A stretch of DNA of 28,196 nucleotides from positions 1-28,196 of the forward strand of contig CAKPST010000031.1 of the NCBI GenBank assembly GCA_934183355.1. The letters are read 5' to 3'. The position numbers were made by a program, and so were the translations under genes. This document shows, piece after piece, positions 16,520 through 24,926 of the stretch. This DNA comes from an uncultured Prevotella sp. (lineage in GTDB: Bacteria; Bacteroidota; Bacteroidia; Bacteroidales; Bacteroidaceae). The notes beneath the pieces were generated by a model, which was given only the letters and a program-made list of their open reading frames with translations, searched no databases and was not told the DNA's origin. The stretch's first letter is position 1; the number at the start of each line of letters is the position of its first letter.

Positions 16520-17503
16520 TTATTCGTTGTACATCCAGTCAAGAATATGGTCGAGCCATTGCAGCGGTGTCCTGAACCAACGGTATTTGGTGACGGGTTT
16601 GCCACCGAAACTCAATATGAAATCGCGTTGTGGCGAATGTTTGAACGGCAGTCCAGCGTCAATGAAATAAACATGGCGCATTTCTGCCTGATGGGCGTAT
16701 GTCAGTGCTGCCCAAATGGTGCAAGTGGCTGGGTGCAAGGCTATGTATGACTTTCTGAGCGATGCCATGTACCAAACGTAGGCATTTTGTTCGGAATATA
16801 CACAAACACTTGTGCCAATCACTTTGTTCTTGTATTTTGTCACTAGTATTTTGCAGTTGTCTGACTTGGCGAGCCGTTCGAACATCTCATTGTGCGGAAC
16901 CGAGCGTCTTGGTTTGAACCGGAAGTGGTTTCTCAGCAGTTGTATGGCTTGCCGTAGATCGTCGCTGTCAGTTTGTGCCACACTCATTGTTACCCCTCGT
17001 CGTAGTCCATCATCTATCTTGTCTTGTAGTTTATCAGTGATGCGCTTAGATGGACTCATGCTATGCAACGAGTTGTGTATTTCCTGCCACTGTATGGGGA
17101 AATAGCCATTGGCTCGGAATGTGGCATATCCGAACATCTTGTTTGACAGGTCACTAAACTCAATGTACAGGCAGAGGCGATGGTTGAAACGGGTTGTAAC
17201 CTTTTCCACGAACAAGGCGAATAAAGCGTCCTTATCGGATTCGTCAGCATATTCGCCTTCGCCGTAGACTCGTCCGTGAGAGTAGAGGGCAGGAGGGATT
17301 ATGGAACGGTGGTAGAAGATAGTTGTGAGCATGTGCCCTACAACATTCCCCCGACCGTCTTCTGCTATTGCCATACACGGCTCTTGCATAGGTGTCGCCT
17401 CCGCTATGCGGAATAGCTCCACACTATGGAAGAAATTCTTGCACGTCATGTGTGGCAAATCTGACTCTTGTGACACCAATCTGATGCTGACCTCTTCTTT
17501 CAT
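16520..17503 (-). CDS. GNAT/FemAB-like acyltransferase
   Basis: I chose the start MKEEVSIRLVSQESDLPHM, giving 327 residues. A start nine codons upstream (17530) is possible, but a -7-like box (TATTTTTG, minus strand 17515-17508) lies between them. The C-terminal half (CKILVTKYKNKVIGTSVCVY, then AYVWYMASLRKSYIALHPAT and IDAGLPFKHSPQRDFILSFG) follows the GNAT-fold pattern of FemAB/BioF2-like acyltransferases, with a substrate-binding second repeat. No signal peptide is present, so it is cytoplasmic. Neither the acyl donor nor the acceptor can be told from the sequence. It is immediately upstream of xpt, with no clear functional link. Confidence 0.65.
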   Translation of the reverse strand: MKEEVSIRLVSQESDLPHMTCKNFFHSVELFRIAEATPMQEPCMAIAEDGRGNVVGHMLTTIFYHRSIIPPALYSHGRVYGEGEYADESDKDALFALFVEKVTTRFNHRLCLYIEFSDLSNKMFGYATFRANGYFPIQWQEIHNSLHSMSPSKRITDKLQDKIDDGLRRGVTMSVAQTDSDDLRQAIQLLRNHFRFKPRRSVPHNEMFERLAKSDNCKILVTKYKNKVIGTSVCVYSEQNAYVWYMASLRKSYIALHPATCTIWAALTYAHQAEMRHVYFIDAGLPFKHSPQRDFILSFGGKPVTKYRWFRTPLQWLDHILDWMYNE

Positions 17504-17589
17504 ACGGCAAAAATAGCAAATCTTTTTCAAAGAGGCTGTATGTGTTGCCTATAAAATTATCTTTGACAGGATATTTTTCTTCCTTTCGT

Positions 17590-18948
17590 TCATTCCATAC
17601 TTGTGCTGAGCCTGTTTCGTGCCGTCAGATAGAATGCTGTGCCCACCATTAGTCCTGTCACTGTCCACGTGATGGGATAGACAAGCATAATTGTGCCGAA
17701 TGAATTGTATGCTGGACAAACAGTATAAACCCATACGATGCGCAGCAAACAGGTACCGACAACGGTAAGCAATGTTGGCAGCATCGACTTGCCCATTCCG
17801 CGTAGTGCAGAAGCCGAAATCTCGTAGCTACATGCGATGAATTGCCAGGCGAGCACAATCTTCATGCGTGAGTAGCCGTAGACCTGTACATTGGCATCAT
17901 TGCTGAAGAGTGATAGGAAAAAATCGTGCCTCCAAACAAATAGTTGGTTGAGCACACAGCAACTGATAGCACTCAGAGCCATGCAAATCCAAAACACGCG
18001 CTTCACACGCTCGCGGTTGCCTGCTCCGTAGTTTTGTCCTATAAAGGTGATGGCTGCAGCGTCAAACGCCGTGATAACGAAATAGCAGTAGTACTCGAAG
18101 TTTAGCGCTGCTGCCGATCCTGCTATAGCATCGGCTCCGTGGCTGTTGATGGCTGTCTGTAGTAGCACATTGGAGAACGAGAATACCATTCCTTGCAATC
18201 CTGCTGGTACACCCACTACGAGCATGCGTCGCATCTCTTCCCAATGGATGGTGATTTCGTTCAGGTGCAGTCGGTAAGGCTCTTTTTCTCTCATCAACAG
18301 TCGCACTATCAATGTTGCACTCACAGCGTTTGCCACGCCTGTGGCTATCGCCACGCCAGCCACACTCATGTGGAATATGATGACGAGTATGAGATTGAGC
18401 ACTGTGTTTACTATGCCTGCTACTACGAGTATGTACAGAGGTCGTTTGGTGTCGCCCATGCTGCGCAGAATAGCCGAGCCGAAGTTGAATATCAGTAGGA
18501 AGGGTATTCCTGCAAAATAAATCCTCAGATAGGTTGCTGCCAATGGCAGCACGTCGTCTGGGGTGCCCATGAGTGTGAGGATAGGACGTGCGGCTGCTAT
18601 ACCAATTATCATTAGTAGAAGCCCGCTTACTATCGACACCATTCCTACGGTGCTTATAGCTTGGCGTATGCCCTTTGTGTCATTTTGTCCAATATGATTA
18701 GAAATCAAGACGTTGGCGCCCATTGCTACACCCAGAAATAGATTGATGAGCAGACTGATGACAGCTCCGTTGCTGCCTACGGCTGCCAGTGCTTGGCTAC
18801 TTGCAAAGTGTCCCACAACAGCTACGTCAACCGAGTTGAACAGCTGCTGCAGGACACTGCTTGCCGCAAGCGGCAGCGAGAAAGTCAGTATCTTCATGAG
18901 CAGAGGCCCATGAAGCATGTCTATCTCGTTAGATTTTTTTGTTGTCAT
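17590..18948 (-). CDS. MATE family multidrug exporter
   Basis: This 452-residue protein is highly hydrophobic, with about 12 predicted transmembrane segments. It starts with the MATE-type sequence MLHGPLLMKILTFSLPLAAS, SSVLQQLFNSVDVAVVGHFA and LAAVGSNGAVISLLINLFLG, the first-bundle signature of cation-coupled MATE exporters. The second half repeats the pattern, with QGMVFSFSNVLLQTAINSHG and an AAITFIGQNYGAGNRERVKR segment matching the family's G-Q-N-x-G-A. It would export cationic or drug-like compounds from the cytoplasm, with Na+ or H+ as coupling ion. Its ATG overlaps the cupin stop by 4 nt (ATGA), so it is translationally coupled at the end of the panB operon. Confidence 0.93.
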   Translation of the reverse strand: MTTKKSNEIDMLHGPLLMKILTFSLPLAASSVLQQLFNSVDVAVVGHFASSQALAAVGSNGAVISLLINLFLGVAMGANVLISNHIGQNDTKGIRQAISTVGMVSIVSGLLLMIIGIAAARPILTLMGTPDDVLPLAATYLRIYFAGIPFLLIFNFGSAILRSMGDTKRPLYILVVAGIVNTVLNLILVIIFHMSVAGVAIATGVANAVSATLIVRLLMREKEPYRLHLNEITIHWEEMRRMLVVGVPAGLQGMVFSFSNVLLQTAINSHGADAIAGSAAALNFEYYCYFVITAFDAAAITFIGQNYGAGNRERVKRVFWICMALSAISCCVLNQLFVWRHDFFLSLFSNDANVQVYGYSRMKIVLAWQFIACSYEISASALRGMGKSMLPTLLTVVGTCLLRIVWVYTVCPAYNSFGTIMLVYPITWTVTGLMVGTAFYLTARNRLSTSME

Positions 18949-19277
18949 TTGGTTTGGGGCACGATAGCAAAGAACTCAGCGTCTTCGTTGGTCAGATTTT
19001 CTGCAAGATGTGAATGTCCCTCTGGGCAATAGTGCACATCGCCGACCTTGGCAGTCTCCTTGTTGCCGTCGTATGTGAATGTAATCTCGCCCTTGAGAAT
19101 GTACATTATCTCGCAGTTGCCTTCGTGTGTGTGCAAGCCTATGCTGCTGCCCGGAGGCAGAATATTATGCATAATCTTCACTTTGCCGTCATCGGCGAGT
19201 TTGGTGAGAAAAGGTCCGTTGCCGCCTTTAAAACCTTCAACTTCCTTTCTTTCAATCTTTTCGAAATCGATAATCAT
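18945..19277 (-). CDS. Small single-domain cupin protein
   Basis: This 110-residue protein starts at MIIDFEKIER. The start is set by a Shine-Dalgarno AGGAGG (minus strand 19292-19287) 9 bp upstream. An upstream extension to 19349 is open but would overlap the MFS coding end. Cupin motif 1 is GLHTHEGNCEIMYILKG (metal ligands His49, His51, Glu56), and motif 2 is GDVHYCPEGHSHLAEN with His90, all the ligands of a metal-binding cupin. The reaction, if any, is unknown; such small cupins act as isomerases, dioxygenases or sensors. It sits between the MFS and MATE genes, overlapping the latter by 4 nt. Confidence 0.85.
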   Translation of the reverse strand: MIIDFEKIERKEVEGFKGGNGPFLTKLADDGKVKIMHNILPPGSSIGLHTHEGNCEIMYILKGEITFTYDGNKETAKVGDVHYCPEGHSHLAENLTNEDAEFFAIVPQTK

Positions 19278-19286
19278 AGTTGTGTT

Positions 19287-19292
19287 CCTCCT
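19287..19292 (-). promoter_or_regulatory. Strong ribosome binding site for the cupin gene
   Basis: The minus strand reads AGGAGG 9 bp before the ATG at 19277. It is a full Shine-Dalgarno match, rare among the genes in this window, and decides the start. Confidence 0.8.
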
Positions 19293-19297
19293 AATTA

Positions 19298-20494
19298 TTA
19301 AGCATGATACTCTATGTGTTTCTTCTTTAATATTGCGTTCAGACAGCACATTGCCGTAGCTGCTACGAGCAACACTATGGCGGCTCGTTCACCGTGGGCT
19401 ATGGGATTGGCTATCAGTCCCGAACCACACCATCCTGTTGCAATGCCGAGAAAGAGTCCGCCATCGCTTGCCATGAAGTAGGTGCTTTCGGCTGTGCTAC
19501 GTTGGCAGTGGTTGCAACGGTCAAGCAGCTTGTACAACTGTTCAGAGCTTGTTAGTCCGAATCCGAGTCCAAGAGCCATAGGTTTTAGTGTGTCATCAAG
19601 CAGTCCGTTGTGCAGTGTCATAGCCACAAGCGCTGCAATCATACAAACGTTGCCAACTGCTGATGTGTATTTACCCTTTCTGATGACAGCATAGTGCAGT
19701 ATGACTATTGCTATGAAGAATCCTGCGATGAGCGATGAGAAGAACTCGATGCTTGCATGTGTGGAAATCACTATGCCGAAAGCAGCACTCATAAGCAGTA
19801 TAACTATGGCTACACTCCATCCCTGCGACAGGAAAAATCTGTCGGTGGAGATAATGCTGACACCTTCTTCTGGGGCACGGAAGGGGAATTTTACCGCCAT
19901 TACCAATATTGCCGATACTAATGCAGTGGCGGCTCCTATGCCATAGAATAAGTTGGTTTGCACCTCGTGGCGCAGCAGCAATGCCGCTACTGGACCTGCC
20001 ACAACCATGAGTCTAGCTATCCATATCGCAGCATAATTGGCTTCGGTGCGATGGCACGACTCAGTCTTATCTATTAGCAGCGTACACGACAGCACACGTT
20101 TGGCTTGTCCGAAGACAAATCCGCCGAAGGCACATACGCTCATTAGGGCTATTGTCTGATCTTGGTTGGCTTGTTCGCTACGCAGATTGTCAAACAGCGA
20201 CAGACTGAGTATCGTGGCAGCTAAGCACATTGCCGACAATGTGAAGACACGATTGCGGCGATAGCGCTGTATGAGCCAACTGTTGAAGAATCCCGACAAT
20301 CCTATGCCTACTACAAACAATACCATTGTCAGGCTTGCCATTTGTGCGTCCATAAAACCATTCTGAAGCAAGCGCAACGGGATGAACGGCACAGTCATAT
20401 AACAAGCTATGCACAACAGTAGCTCTGCGACAATCAGCATAGAGAAGTCGCGGTTCCACATTCGGTGGTAGGTTGGAGTGTATTGGTTGTCCAT
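19298..20494 (-). CDS. Major facilitator superfamily transporter
   Basis: This 398-residue protein has about 12 hydrophobic segments and the normal length of an MFS carrier. The loop between helices 2 and 3 reads GIGLSGFFNSWLIQRYRRNR, a variant of motif A (G-x-L-x-D-R-x-G-R-R) without the central aspartate. The N-terminus shows IVAELLLCIACYMTVPFIPL, as in drug/sugar exporters of this superfamily. The substrate is unknown. Its ATG overlaps the panB stop by one base (TAATG), so it is coupled to panB. A role in export or uptake of a pantothenate-related or branched-chain keto acid compound is possible, but only inferred from position. Confidence 0.9.
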   Translation of the reverse strand: MDNQYTPTYHRMWNRDFSMLIVAELLLCIACYMTVPFIPLRLLQNGFMDAQMASLTMVLFVVGIGLSGFFNSWLIQRYRRNRVFTLSAMCLAATILSLSLFDNLRSEQANQDQTIALMSVCAFGGFVFGQAKRVLSCTLLIDKTESCHRTEANYAAIWIARLMVVAGPVAALLLRHEVQTNLFYGIGAATALVSAILVMAVKFPFRAPEEGVSIISTDRFFLSQGWSVAIVILLMSAAFGIVISTHASIEFFSSLIAGFFIAIVILHYAVIRKGKYTSAVGNVCMIAALVAMTLHNGLLDDTLKPMALGLGFGLTSSEQLYKLLDRCNHCQRSTAESTYFMASDGGLFLGIATGWCGSGLIANPIAHGERAAIVLLVAATAMCCLNAILKKKHIEYHA

Positions 20495-21315
20495 TAATAA
20501 GACTCGTTTTCGTTGGGGAAGTCCTTGGTCTTCACGTCATTGACGTATTGACCTACGGCTGTTGTCATAATCTCGTAGAGGTCGGCATACTGGCGGAGGA
20601 ACTTGGGCTTAAATCCGCGGTTCATGCCAAGCATGTCAGCGTATACGAGCACCTGTCCGTCGCATTTAGGTCCGGCTCCGATGCCGATGGTAGCGCAGCT
20701 TACAGCCTCTGTCACCTTCTTGGCAAGTTCTGCTGGAATCTTCTCAAGCACGATGCAGAAGCACCCTGCCTCGTCGAGAGCCTTGGCATCTGCAATCAGT
20801 TTCTCTGCTTCTGCCTCGTCCTTGGCACGGAGTCCGTAGCCTCCAAACTGGTGTACGCTCTGTGGTGTTAGTCCAAGGTGTCCGCTGACAGGGATACCTG
20901 CGTCCACCATTCGCTTTATCATCGGGGCTATTTCTGCACCACCCTCTATCTTGATAGCATCCACGCCAGATTCCTTCATTATGCGGACGGCGTTGCGCAG
21001 TCCGTCCTCAGTCGATACTTGATAGCTGCCGAAAGGCATATCACATATGACGAGAGCATGGTTGACGGCACGTGCCACTGAGCGTGCGTGGTATATCATC
21101 TGTTCGACGGTGATAGGTAGAGTGGTCATATTGCCATCGGCAACGTTTGATGCGGAGTCGCCCACGAGTATTGCGTCCACGCCTCCAGCGTCTATTATTG
21201 ATGCTGTAGTGTAATCGTATGCAGTGAGCCAACTAATCTTTTCACCGTTACGTTTCATTTCAAAAAATAGGGGTGCTGTAATCTTCTTTTTTGTTGTGCT
21301 TAAATATTCAGCCAT
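20494..21315 (-). CDS. panB: 3-methyl-2-oxobutanoate hydroxymethyltransferase
   Basis: This enzyme transfers a hydroxymethyl group from 5,10-methylene-THF to 3-methyl-2-oxobutanoate, giving ketopantoate, the first committed step of pantothenate and CoA synthesis. I chose the start MAEYLSTTKKKITAPLFFEM (273 residues). An upstream ATG at 21351 lies within the -7 box, so it cannot be the start. Family segments are WLTAYDYTTASIIDAGGVDA, LVGDSASNVADG (D53), VICDMPFGSYQVS and IGIGAGPKCDGQVLVYADML. It is the first gene of a four-gene coupled operon (panB-MFS-cupin-MATE), reading divergently from leuA. panC and panD are not in the window. Confidence 0.95.
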   Translation of the reverse strand: MAEYLSTTKKKITAPLFFEMKRNGEKISWLTAYDYTTASIIDAGGVDAILVGDSASNVADGNMTTLPITVEQMIYHARSVARAVNHALVICDMPFGSYQVSTEDGLRNAVRIMKESGVDAIKIEGGAEIAPMIKRMVDAGIPVSGHLGLTPQSVHQFGGYGLRAKDEAEAEKLIADAKALDEAGCFCIVLEKIPAELAKKVTEAVSCATIGIGAGPKCDGQVLVYADMLGMNRGFKPKFLRQYADLYEIMTTAVGQYVNDVKTKDFPNENESY

Positions 21316-21348
21316 TTCTGAGTTTATCTTATTTTTATAATCTTTTTG

Positions 21349-21380
21349 CAAAATTACTAATATTTTTCGAAAGCAACAAA
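21349..21380 (-). promoter_or_regulatory. Consensus promoter of the panB operon
   Basis: The minus strand has TTTG (21380-21377), then 20 bp, then TAATTTTG (21356-21349), an exact match to TTTG-N19/20-TAnnTTTG. It lies 33 bp upstream of the chosen panB ATG and excludes the longer open frame. Confidence 0.8.
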
Positions 21381-21612
21381 TTGTAAGGTATGTAATGGCG
21401 GTTTTTCTGAATTCTTGTTATTATTTGCAAGGTCTGCTGATAACAATAACACTAACAATAATTCAACCCATATAGTTGTGGGTGCTAAGTGGGTTAGTTA
21501 AGTATGCTAAGTGGTATATTTATATAAATAATGTGGCAACCTGAAAGACGATGGATAAATATTCGTGAAACTATTAAAATGTAACTAATTATTCAATTTT
21601 TGTTATAAAATA
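21381..21612. other. Intergenic region between divergent panB and leuA promoters
   Basis: There is no plausible gene in this 232-bp AT-rich stretch. It holds a TAACAATAA direct repeat (21441-21449 and 21453-21461), an ATAACAA/TTGTTAT inverted pair (21415-21421 with 21440-21446), an ACCCA/TGGGT short stem (21466-21470 with 21479-21483) and the TGCTAAGTGG repeat listed separately. Probably operator space for one or both operons. Confidence 0.5.
21483..21514 (+). repeat. Two TGCTAAGTGG direct repeats, 22 bp apart
   Basis: TGCTAAGTGG occurs at 21483-21492 and 21505-21514. The 22-bp period is close to two helical turns, placing both copies on one face of the helix. The second copy ends 98 bp upstream of the leuA -33 element and the first starts 102 bp upstream of the panB -33 element, so they could be binding sites for a shared regulator. 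Confidence 0.55.
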
Positions 21613-21643
21613 TTTGCTGAATACCGATAATTTCTTACCTTTG
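21613..21643 (+). promoter_or_regulatory. Consensus promoter of the leu operon
   Basis: TTTG (21613-21616), a 19-bp spacer, then TACCTTTG (21636-21643): a perfect Bacteroidota promoter. Transcription should start near 21650, leaving about 290 nt of leader before leuA. Confidence 0.85.
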
Positions 21644-21687
21644 TAACCGTAAAAAGAAAACGACCAAAATTAAAAACATATAAAACA

Positions 21688-21771
21688 ATGAACATATCTT
21701 ACAACATTATTAGCATTATTATTCGAATTCGACTTCAGGACGATGTCGAACGGGGTAGTGTATGCCGATAG
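21688..21771 (+). CDS. Isoleucine-rich leader peptide of the leu operon
   Basis: A 27-codon frame starts at an ATG about 40 nt after the predicted transcription start. It begins MNISYNIISIIIRIR and ends ERGSVCR before TAG (21769-21771). Seven of the 27 residues are isoleucine (positions 3, 7, 8, 10, 11, 12, 14), with one leucine and two valines. The run of ATT codons at 21706-21723 is the likely control region. The stop codon lies inside the antiterminator arm (21752-21774), as expected for attenuation by a translating ribosome. The frame is too short to be found by length-based gene calling. Its role is inferred from position, composition and the following hairpins. Confidence 0.75.
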   Translation: MNISYNIISIIIRIRLQDDVERGSVCR

Positions 21772-21839
21772 GTTGAATAAGAATAGCCAACACCTTCATG
21801 CCATGAAGGACACAGACTAAAACCTTTCTCACTTGCCCC
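21752..21839 (+). promoter_or_regulatory. Predicted antiterminator pairing of the leu leader
   Basis: GGGGTAGTG (21752-21760) pairs with CACTTGCCCC (21830-21839), with one U·G pair and one bulged U. After an internal loop GATAGGTT (21767-21774) pairs with AACCTTTC (21821-21828) with one mismatch. The 3' half is the same sequence as the 5' arm of the terminator, so the two folds exclude each other. A ribosome at the leader stop codon would cover 21752-21774. A short hairpin CCTTCAT/ATGAAGG (21793-21799 with 21803-21809) fills the loop, and TTCGAC/GTCGAA (21728-21733 with 21745-21750) forms a small upstream stem. Confidence 0.65.
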
Positions 21840-21864
21840 AAAAGGAAGTGTGAAAGGTTTTTTT
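21820..21864 (+). terminator. Attenuator terminator upstream of leuA
   Basis: AAACCTTTCTCACTT (21820-21834) pairs with AAGTGTGAAAGGTTT (21846-21860), with one T·T mismatch in 15 positions and an 11-nt loop, followed by seven T (21858-21864). It lies between the leader peptide and leuA, and an ATG at 21850 inside the hairpin is not a credible leuA start. Confidence 0.85.
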
Positions 21865-21936
21865 CGTAACATGCGGCAATATACACATGCGACAGAGAGT
21901 AAAAAACGAGTTATAACAAGCAAAACAGATACAGAT

Positions 21937-23439
21937 ATGAGCGACAGATTGTTTATTTTCGACACAACACTCCGCGACGGCGAGCAAGTGCCTGGCTGTC
22001 AGTTGAACACAGTAGAGAAGATTCAGGTGGCACGTCAGCTTGAGCAGCTTGGGGTGGATGTGATTGAAGCAGGATTTCCAATTTCAAGTCCGGGCGACTT
22101 CAATTCAGTTATCGAGATTTCAAAGGCTGTGACGTGGCCCACCATCTGCGCCCTAACACGCGCTGTGGAGAAGGATATTGATTGTGCAGCCGAGGCTCTG
22201 AAATATGCCAAGCGTGGACGTATACATACTGGCATCGGAACATCCGACTCGCACATACAGTATAAGTTTCACTCCAACCGCGAGGAGATTATTGAGCGTG
22301 CTGTGCGTGCCGTGAAGTATGCCAAACGTTATGTTGAGGATGTGGAGTTCTATGCCGAGGATGCTGGACGCACCGACAACGAGTATCTGGCTCGCGTCGT
22401 AGAGGCTGTAATCAAGGCTGGCGCCACTGTGGTTAACATTCCAGACACTACAGGCTATTGTTTGCCCGAGGAATACGGAGCCAAGATTAAATACCTCATG
22501 GAACATGTCGACAACATTGACAAGGCTATAATCTCTACCCACTGCCACAACGACCTCGGTCTTGCTACTGCCAACACCTTCAGTGGCGTGATGAATGGAG
22601 CGCGACAGGTGGAGGTTACCATCAACGGAATTGGTGAGCGTGCAGGCAATACATCGCTTGAGGAAATAGCCATGATTCTGAAGTGTCACAATGGTATAGG
22701 TATTGATACCAACATTAACACCACTAAGATTTGTCCCACAAGTCGCATGGTTTCGAGTCTTATGAATATGCCAGTGCAACCCAATAAGGCTATTGTGGGT
22801 CGCAATGCCTTTGCTCATTCGAGTGGAATCCATCAAGACGGCGTTCTGAAGAATGTGAGCACTTACGAAATTATCGACCCGAAGGACGTGGGACTCGACA
22901 GTGGTTCTATTGTGCTGACGGCACGTTCGGGCAGAGCTGCATTGAAATATCGACTGAGTGTTCTCGGAGTTAACATTGAGGATGAGGCTAAGATTGATGC
23001 CATTTATCAGCAGTTCCTTAAGCTTGCCGACCGTAAGAAAGAGGTCAACGACGACGATATACTAATGCTTGCTGGAGCCGATGCCAAGGAGGCTCACGCC
23101 GTTAAACTCGACTTCTTGCAGGTGACAACAGGTTTGGGTGTGAAGAGTGTGGCAAGTATCGGACTCGACATTTCTGGTCAGAAGTTTGAAGAAGCTTCTA
23201 CGGGCAATGGTCCAGTGGACGCGGCTATCAAGGCTCTGAAGAAGATAATTCAGAAGCAAATGACGCTCAAGGAATTCACCATACAGGCTATCTCCAAGGG
23301 TTCAGACGATGTAGGTAAGGTTCATATGCAGGTGGAGTACGATGGTAGTGTCTACTACGGATTTGGCGCCAACACCGACATCGTGTCGGCATCTGTTGAG
23401 GCTTATATCGACTGCATCAACAAGTTTCATGTGAAGTAA
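21937..23439 (+). CDS. leuA: 2-isopropylmalate synthase
   Basis: This enzyme condenses acetyl-CoA with 3-methyl-2-oxobutanoate, the first committed step of leucine synthesis. I chose the ATG at 21937 ([20 protein letters not shown], 500 residues), because an earlier ATG at 21850 is within the terminator. The DRE-TIM core has DTTLRDGEQ at 9-17, the metal-binding [30 protein letters not shown], and the subdomain segment [15 protein letters not shown]. The C-terminal LeuA regulatory domain carries [12 protein letters not shown] and [16 protein letters not shown], so leucine feedback is likely. The operon promoter and attenuator precede it, and leuC follows after 66 bp. Confidence 0.96.
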   Translation: MSDRLFIFDTTLRDGEQVPGCQLNTVEKIQVARQLEQLGVDVIEAGFPISSPGDFNSVIEISKAVTWPTICALTRAVEKDIDCAAEALKYAKRGRIHTGIGTSDSHIQYKFHSNREEIIERAVRAVKYAKRYVEDVEFYAEDAGRTDNEYLARVVEAVIKAGATVVNIPDTTGYCLPEEYGAKIKYLMEHVDNIDKAIISTHCHNDLGLATANTFSGVMNGARQVEVTINGIGERAGNTSLEEIAMILKCHNGIGIDTNINTTKICPTSRMVSSLMNMPVQPNKAIVGRNAFAHSSGIHQDGVLKNVSTYEIIDPKDVGLDSGSIVLTARSGRAALKYRLSVLGVNIEDEAKIDAIYQQFLKLADRKKEVNDDDILMLAGADAKEAHAVKLDFLQVTTGLGVKSVASIGLDISGQKFEEASTGNGPVDAAIKALKKIIQKQMTLKEFTIQAISKGSDDVGKVHMQVEYDGSVYYGFGANTDIVSASVEAYIDCINKFHVK

Positions 23440-23505
23440 GAAGCCTTTTAAAATAAGAAAATCAAGATAAAAATACAATACAGATAACTTAAATATACAA
23501 TAATA

Positions 23506-24900
23506 ATGAATACACTATTTGACAAAATCTGGGACAAGCATGTTGTGCAGACCGTTAAAGACGGTCCCACACAGCTCTACATCGACCGCCTCTACTGTCA
23601 TGAGGTAACCTCGCCACAGGCATTCGCAGGAATGCGTGCCCGTGGACTTAAGATGTTCCGTCCCGACCACATATTCTGCATGCCCGACCATAATACCCCT
23701 ACACACGACCAGGATAAGCCCATTGAGGACCCCGTATCAAAGCGACAGGTCGACACACTTGCCAAGAACGCTAAGGACTTCGGTGTCGCTCACTTTGCAA
23801 TGAACTCCAAGGACAATGGTATCATCCACGTTGTTGGACCAGAGAAAGGACTCTCACTGCCTGGAATGACCATCGTTTGTGGCGATTCGCACACTTCCAC
23901 TCATGGAGCTATGGGAGCTGTGGCATTTGGTATTGGAACTTCTGAGGTAGAGATGGTGATGGCTTCGCAGTGTATTCTTCAGAGCAAGCCCAAGTCGATG
24001 CGCATAAATATCAATGGCAAACTCTCTAAGGGTGTCACTGCCAAGGACGTTGCGCTGTATTTGATGAGCCAACTCACCACTTCGGGTGCAACCGGTTTTT
24101 TTGTTGAGTATGCTGGCGACGTGGTGAGCGACCTGTCGATGGAGGGCCGTCTGACACTCTGCAATCTCTCTATCGAGATGGGAGCACGTGGTGGATTCGT
24201 TGCTCCCGACGAGAAGACATTCGAGTATATCAAGGGTCGCGAGTATGCGCCTAAGGGCGAGGAATGGGACAAGGCTGTGGCATATTGGAAGACGCTGAAG
24301 AGTGGCGACGATGCCGTGTTTGACAAGGAACTTACATTCGACGCTGCCGACATCGAGCCACGTATCACCTATGGCACCAATCCTGGCATGGGAATCGGTA
24401 TCACCGAGTCAATACCTATGCTCGACACCATTGACGAGGAGGGACAGGCTTCATTCAAGAAGAGTCTGAAATACATGCAGTTTGAACCAGGCGAGAAACT
24501 TCTCGGCAAGAAGATAGACTATGTTTTCCTTGGAGCTTGCACCAACGGACGCATTGAGGACTTCCGTGCATTTGCTTCCATCGTCAAGGGCAAGCACAAG
24601 GCTGATGGCGTGACAGCATGGCTTGTGCCTGGTTCGTGGCTTGTGGACAAGCAGATTCGCGAAGAAGGCATAGATAAGATTGTTGAAGAGGCAGGATTTG
24701 AAATCCGACAGCCGGGCTGTTCGGCTTGCTTGGCTATGAATGACGACAAGATTCCGGCAGGCAAGTTGTCTGTGTCGACATCCAACCGCAACTTTGAGGG
24801 ACGACAGGGACCTGGCTCACGCACTATTCTTGCCTCGCCACTGGTTGCAGCAGCTGCGGCTGTGACGGGAGTGATAACCGACCCGAGAGAACTCTTGTAA
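23506..24900 (+). CDS. leuC: 3-isopropylmalate dehydratase, large subunit
   Basis: This is the iron-sulfur subunit of isopropylmalate isomerase, which converts 2- to 3-isopropylmalate with LeuD. The 464-residue length is normal for bacterial LeuC. It has the segment [20 protein letters not shown], and the [4Fe-4S] ligands Cys345 (GACTNGR), Cys405 and Cys408 ([12 protein letters not shown]). [15 protein letters not shown] near the C-terminus is typical of the aconitase fold. With LeuD it could also isomerise citramalate in an isoleucine route. leuD begins 26 bp later. Confidence 0.97.
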   Translation: MNTLFDKIWDKHVVQTVKDGPTQLYIDRLYCHEVTSPQAFAGMRARGLKMFRPDHIFCMPDHNTPTHDQDKPIEDPVSKRQVDTLAKNAKDFGVAHFAMNSKDNGIIHVVGPEKGLSLPGMTIVCGDSHTSTHGAMGAVAFGIGTSEVEMVMASQCILQSKPKSMRININGKLSKGVTAKDVALYLMSQLTTSGATGFFVEYAGDVVSDLSMEGRLTLCNLSIEMGARGGFVAPDEKTFEYIKGREYAPKGEEWDKAVAYWKTLKSGDDAVFDKELTFDAADIEPRITYGTNPGMGIGITESIPMLDTIDEEGQASFKKSLKYMQFEPGEKLLGKKIDYVFLGACTNGRIEDFRAFASIVKGKHKADGVTAWLVPGSWLVDKQIREEGIDKIVEEAGFEIRQPGCSACLAMNDDKIPAGKLSVSTSNRNFEGRQGPGSRTILASPLVAAAAAVTGVITDPRELL

Positions 24901-24926
24901 ACAAAAATAAAAACAATATACGAAAA

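Noticed and set aside
19278..19349. An upstream cupin start at 19349
   Set aside because: It overlaps the MFS coding end, and a strong ribosome binding site marks the ATG at 19277.
21316..21351. An extended panB start at 21351
   Set aside because: It overlaps the -7 promoter box (21349-21356), so a transcript from that promoter would not include it; the family match begins shortly after 21315.
21850..21936. An extended leuA start at 21850 adding 29 residues
   Set aside because: The ATG lies within the 3' arm of the attenuator hairpin, and the family match begins at the ATG at 21937.
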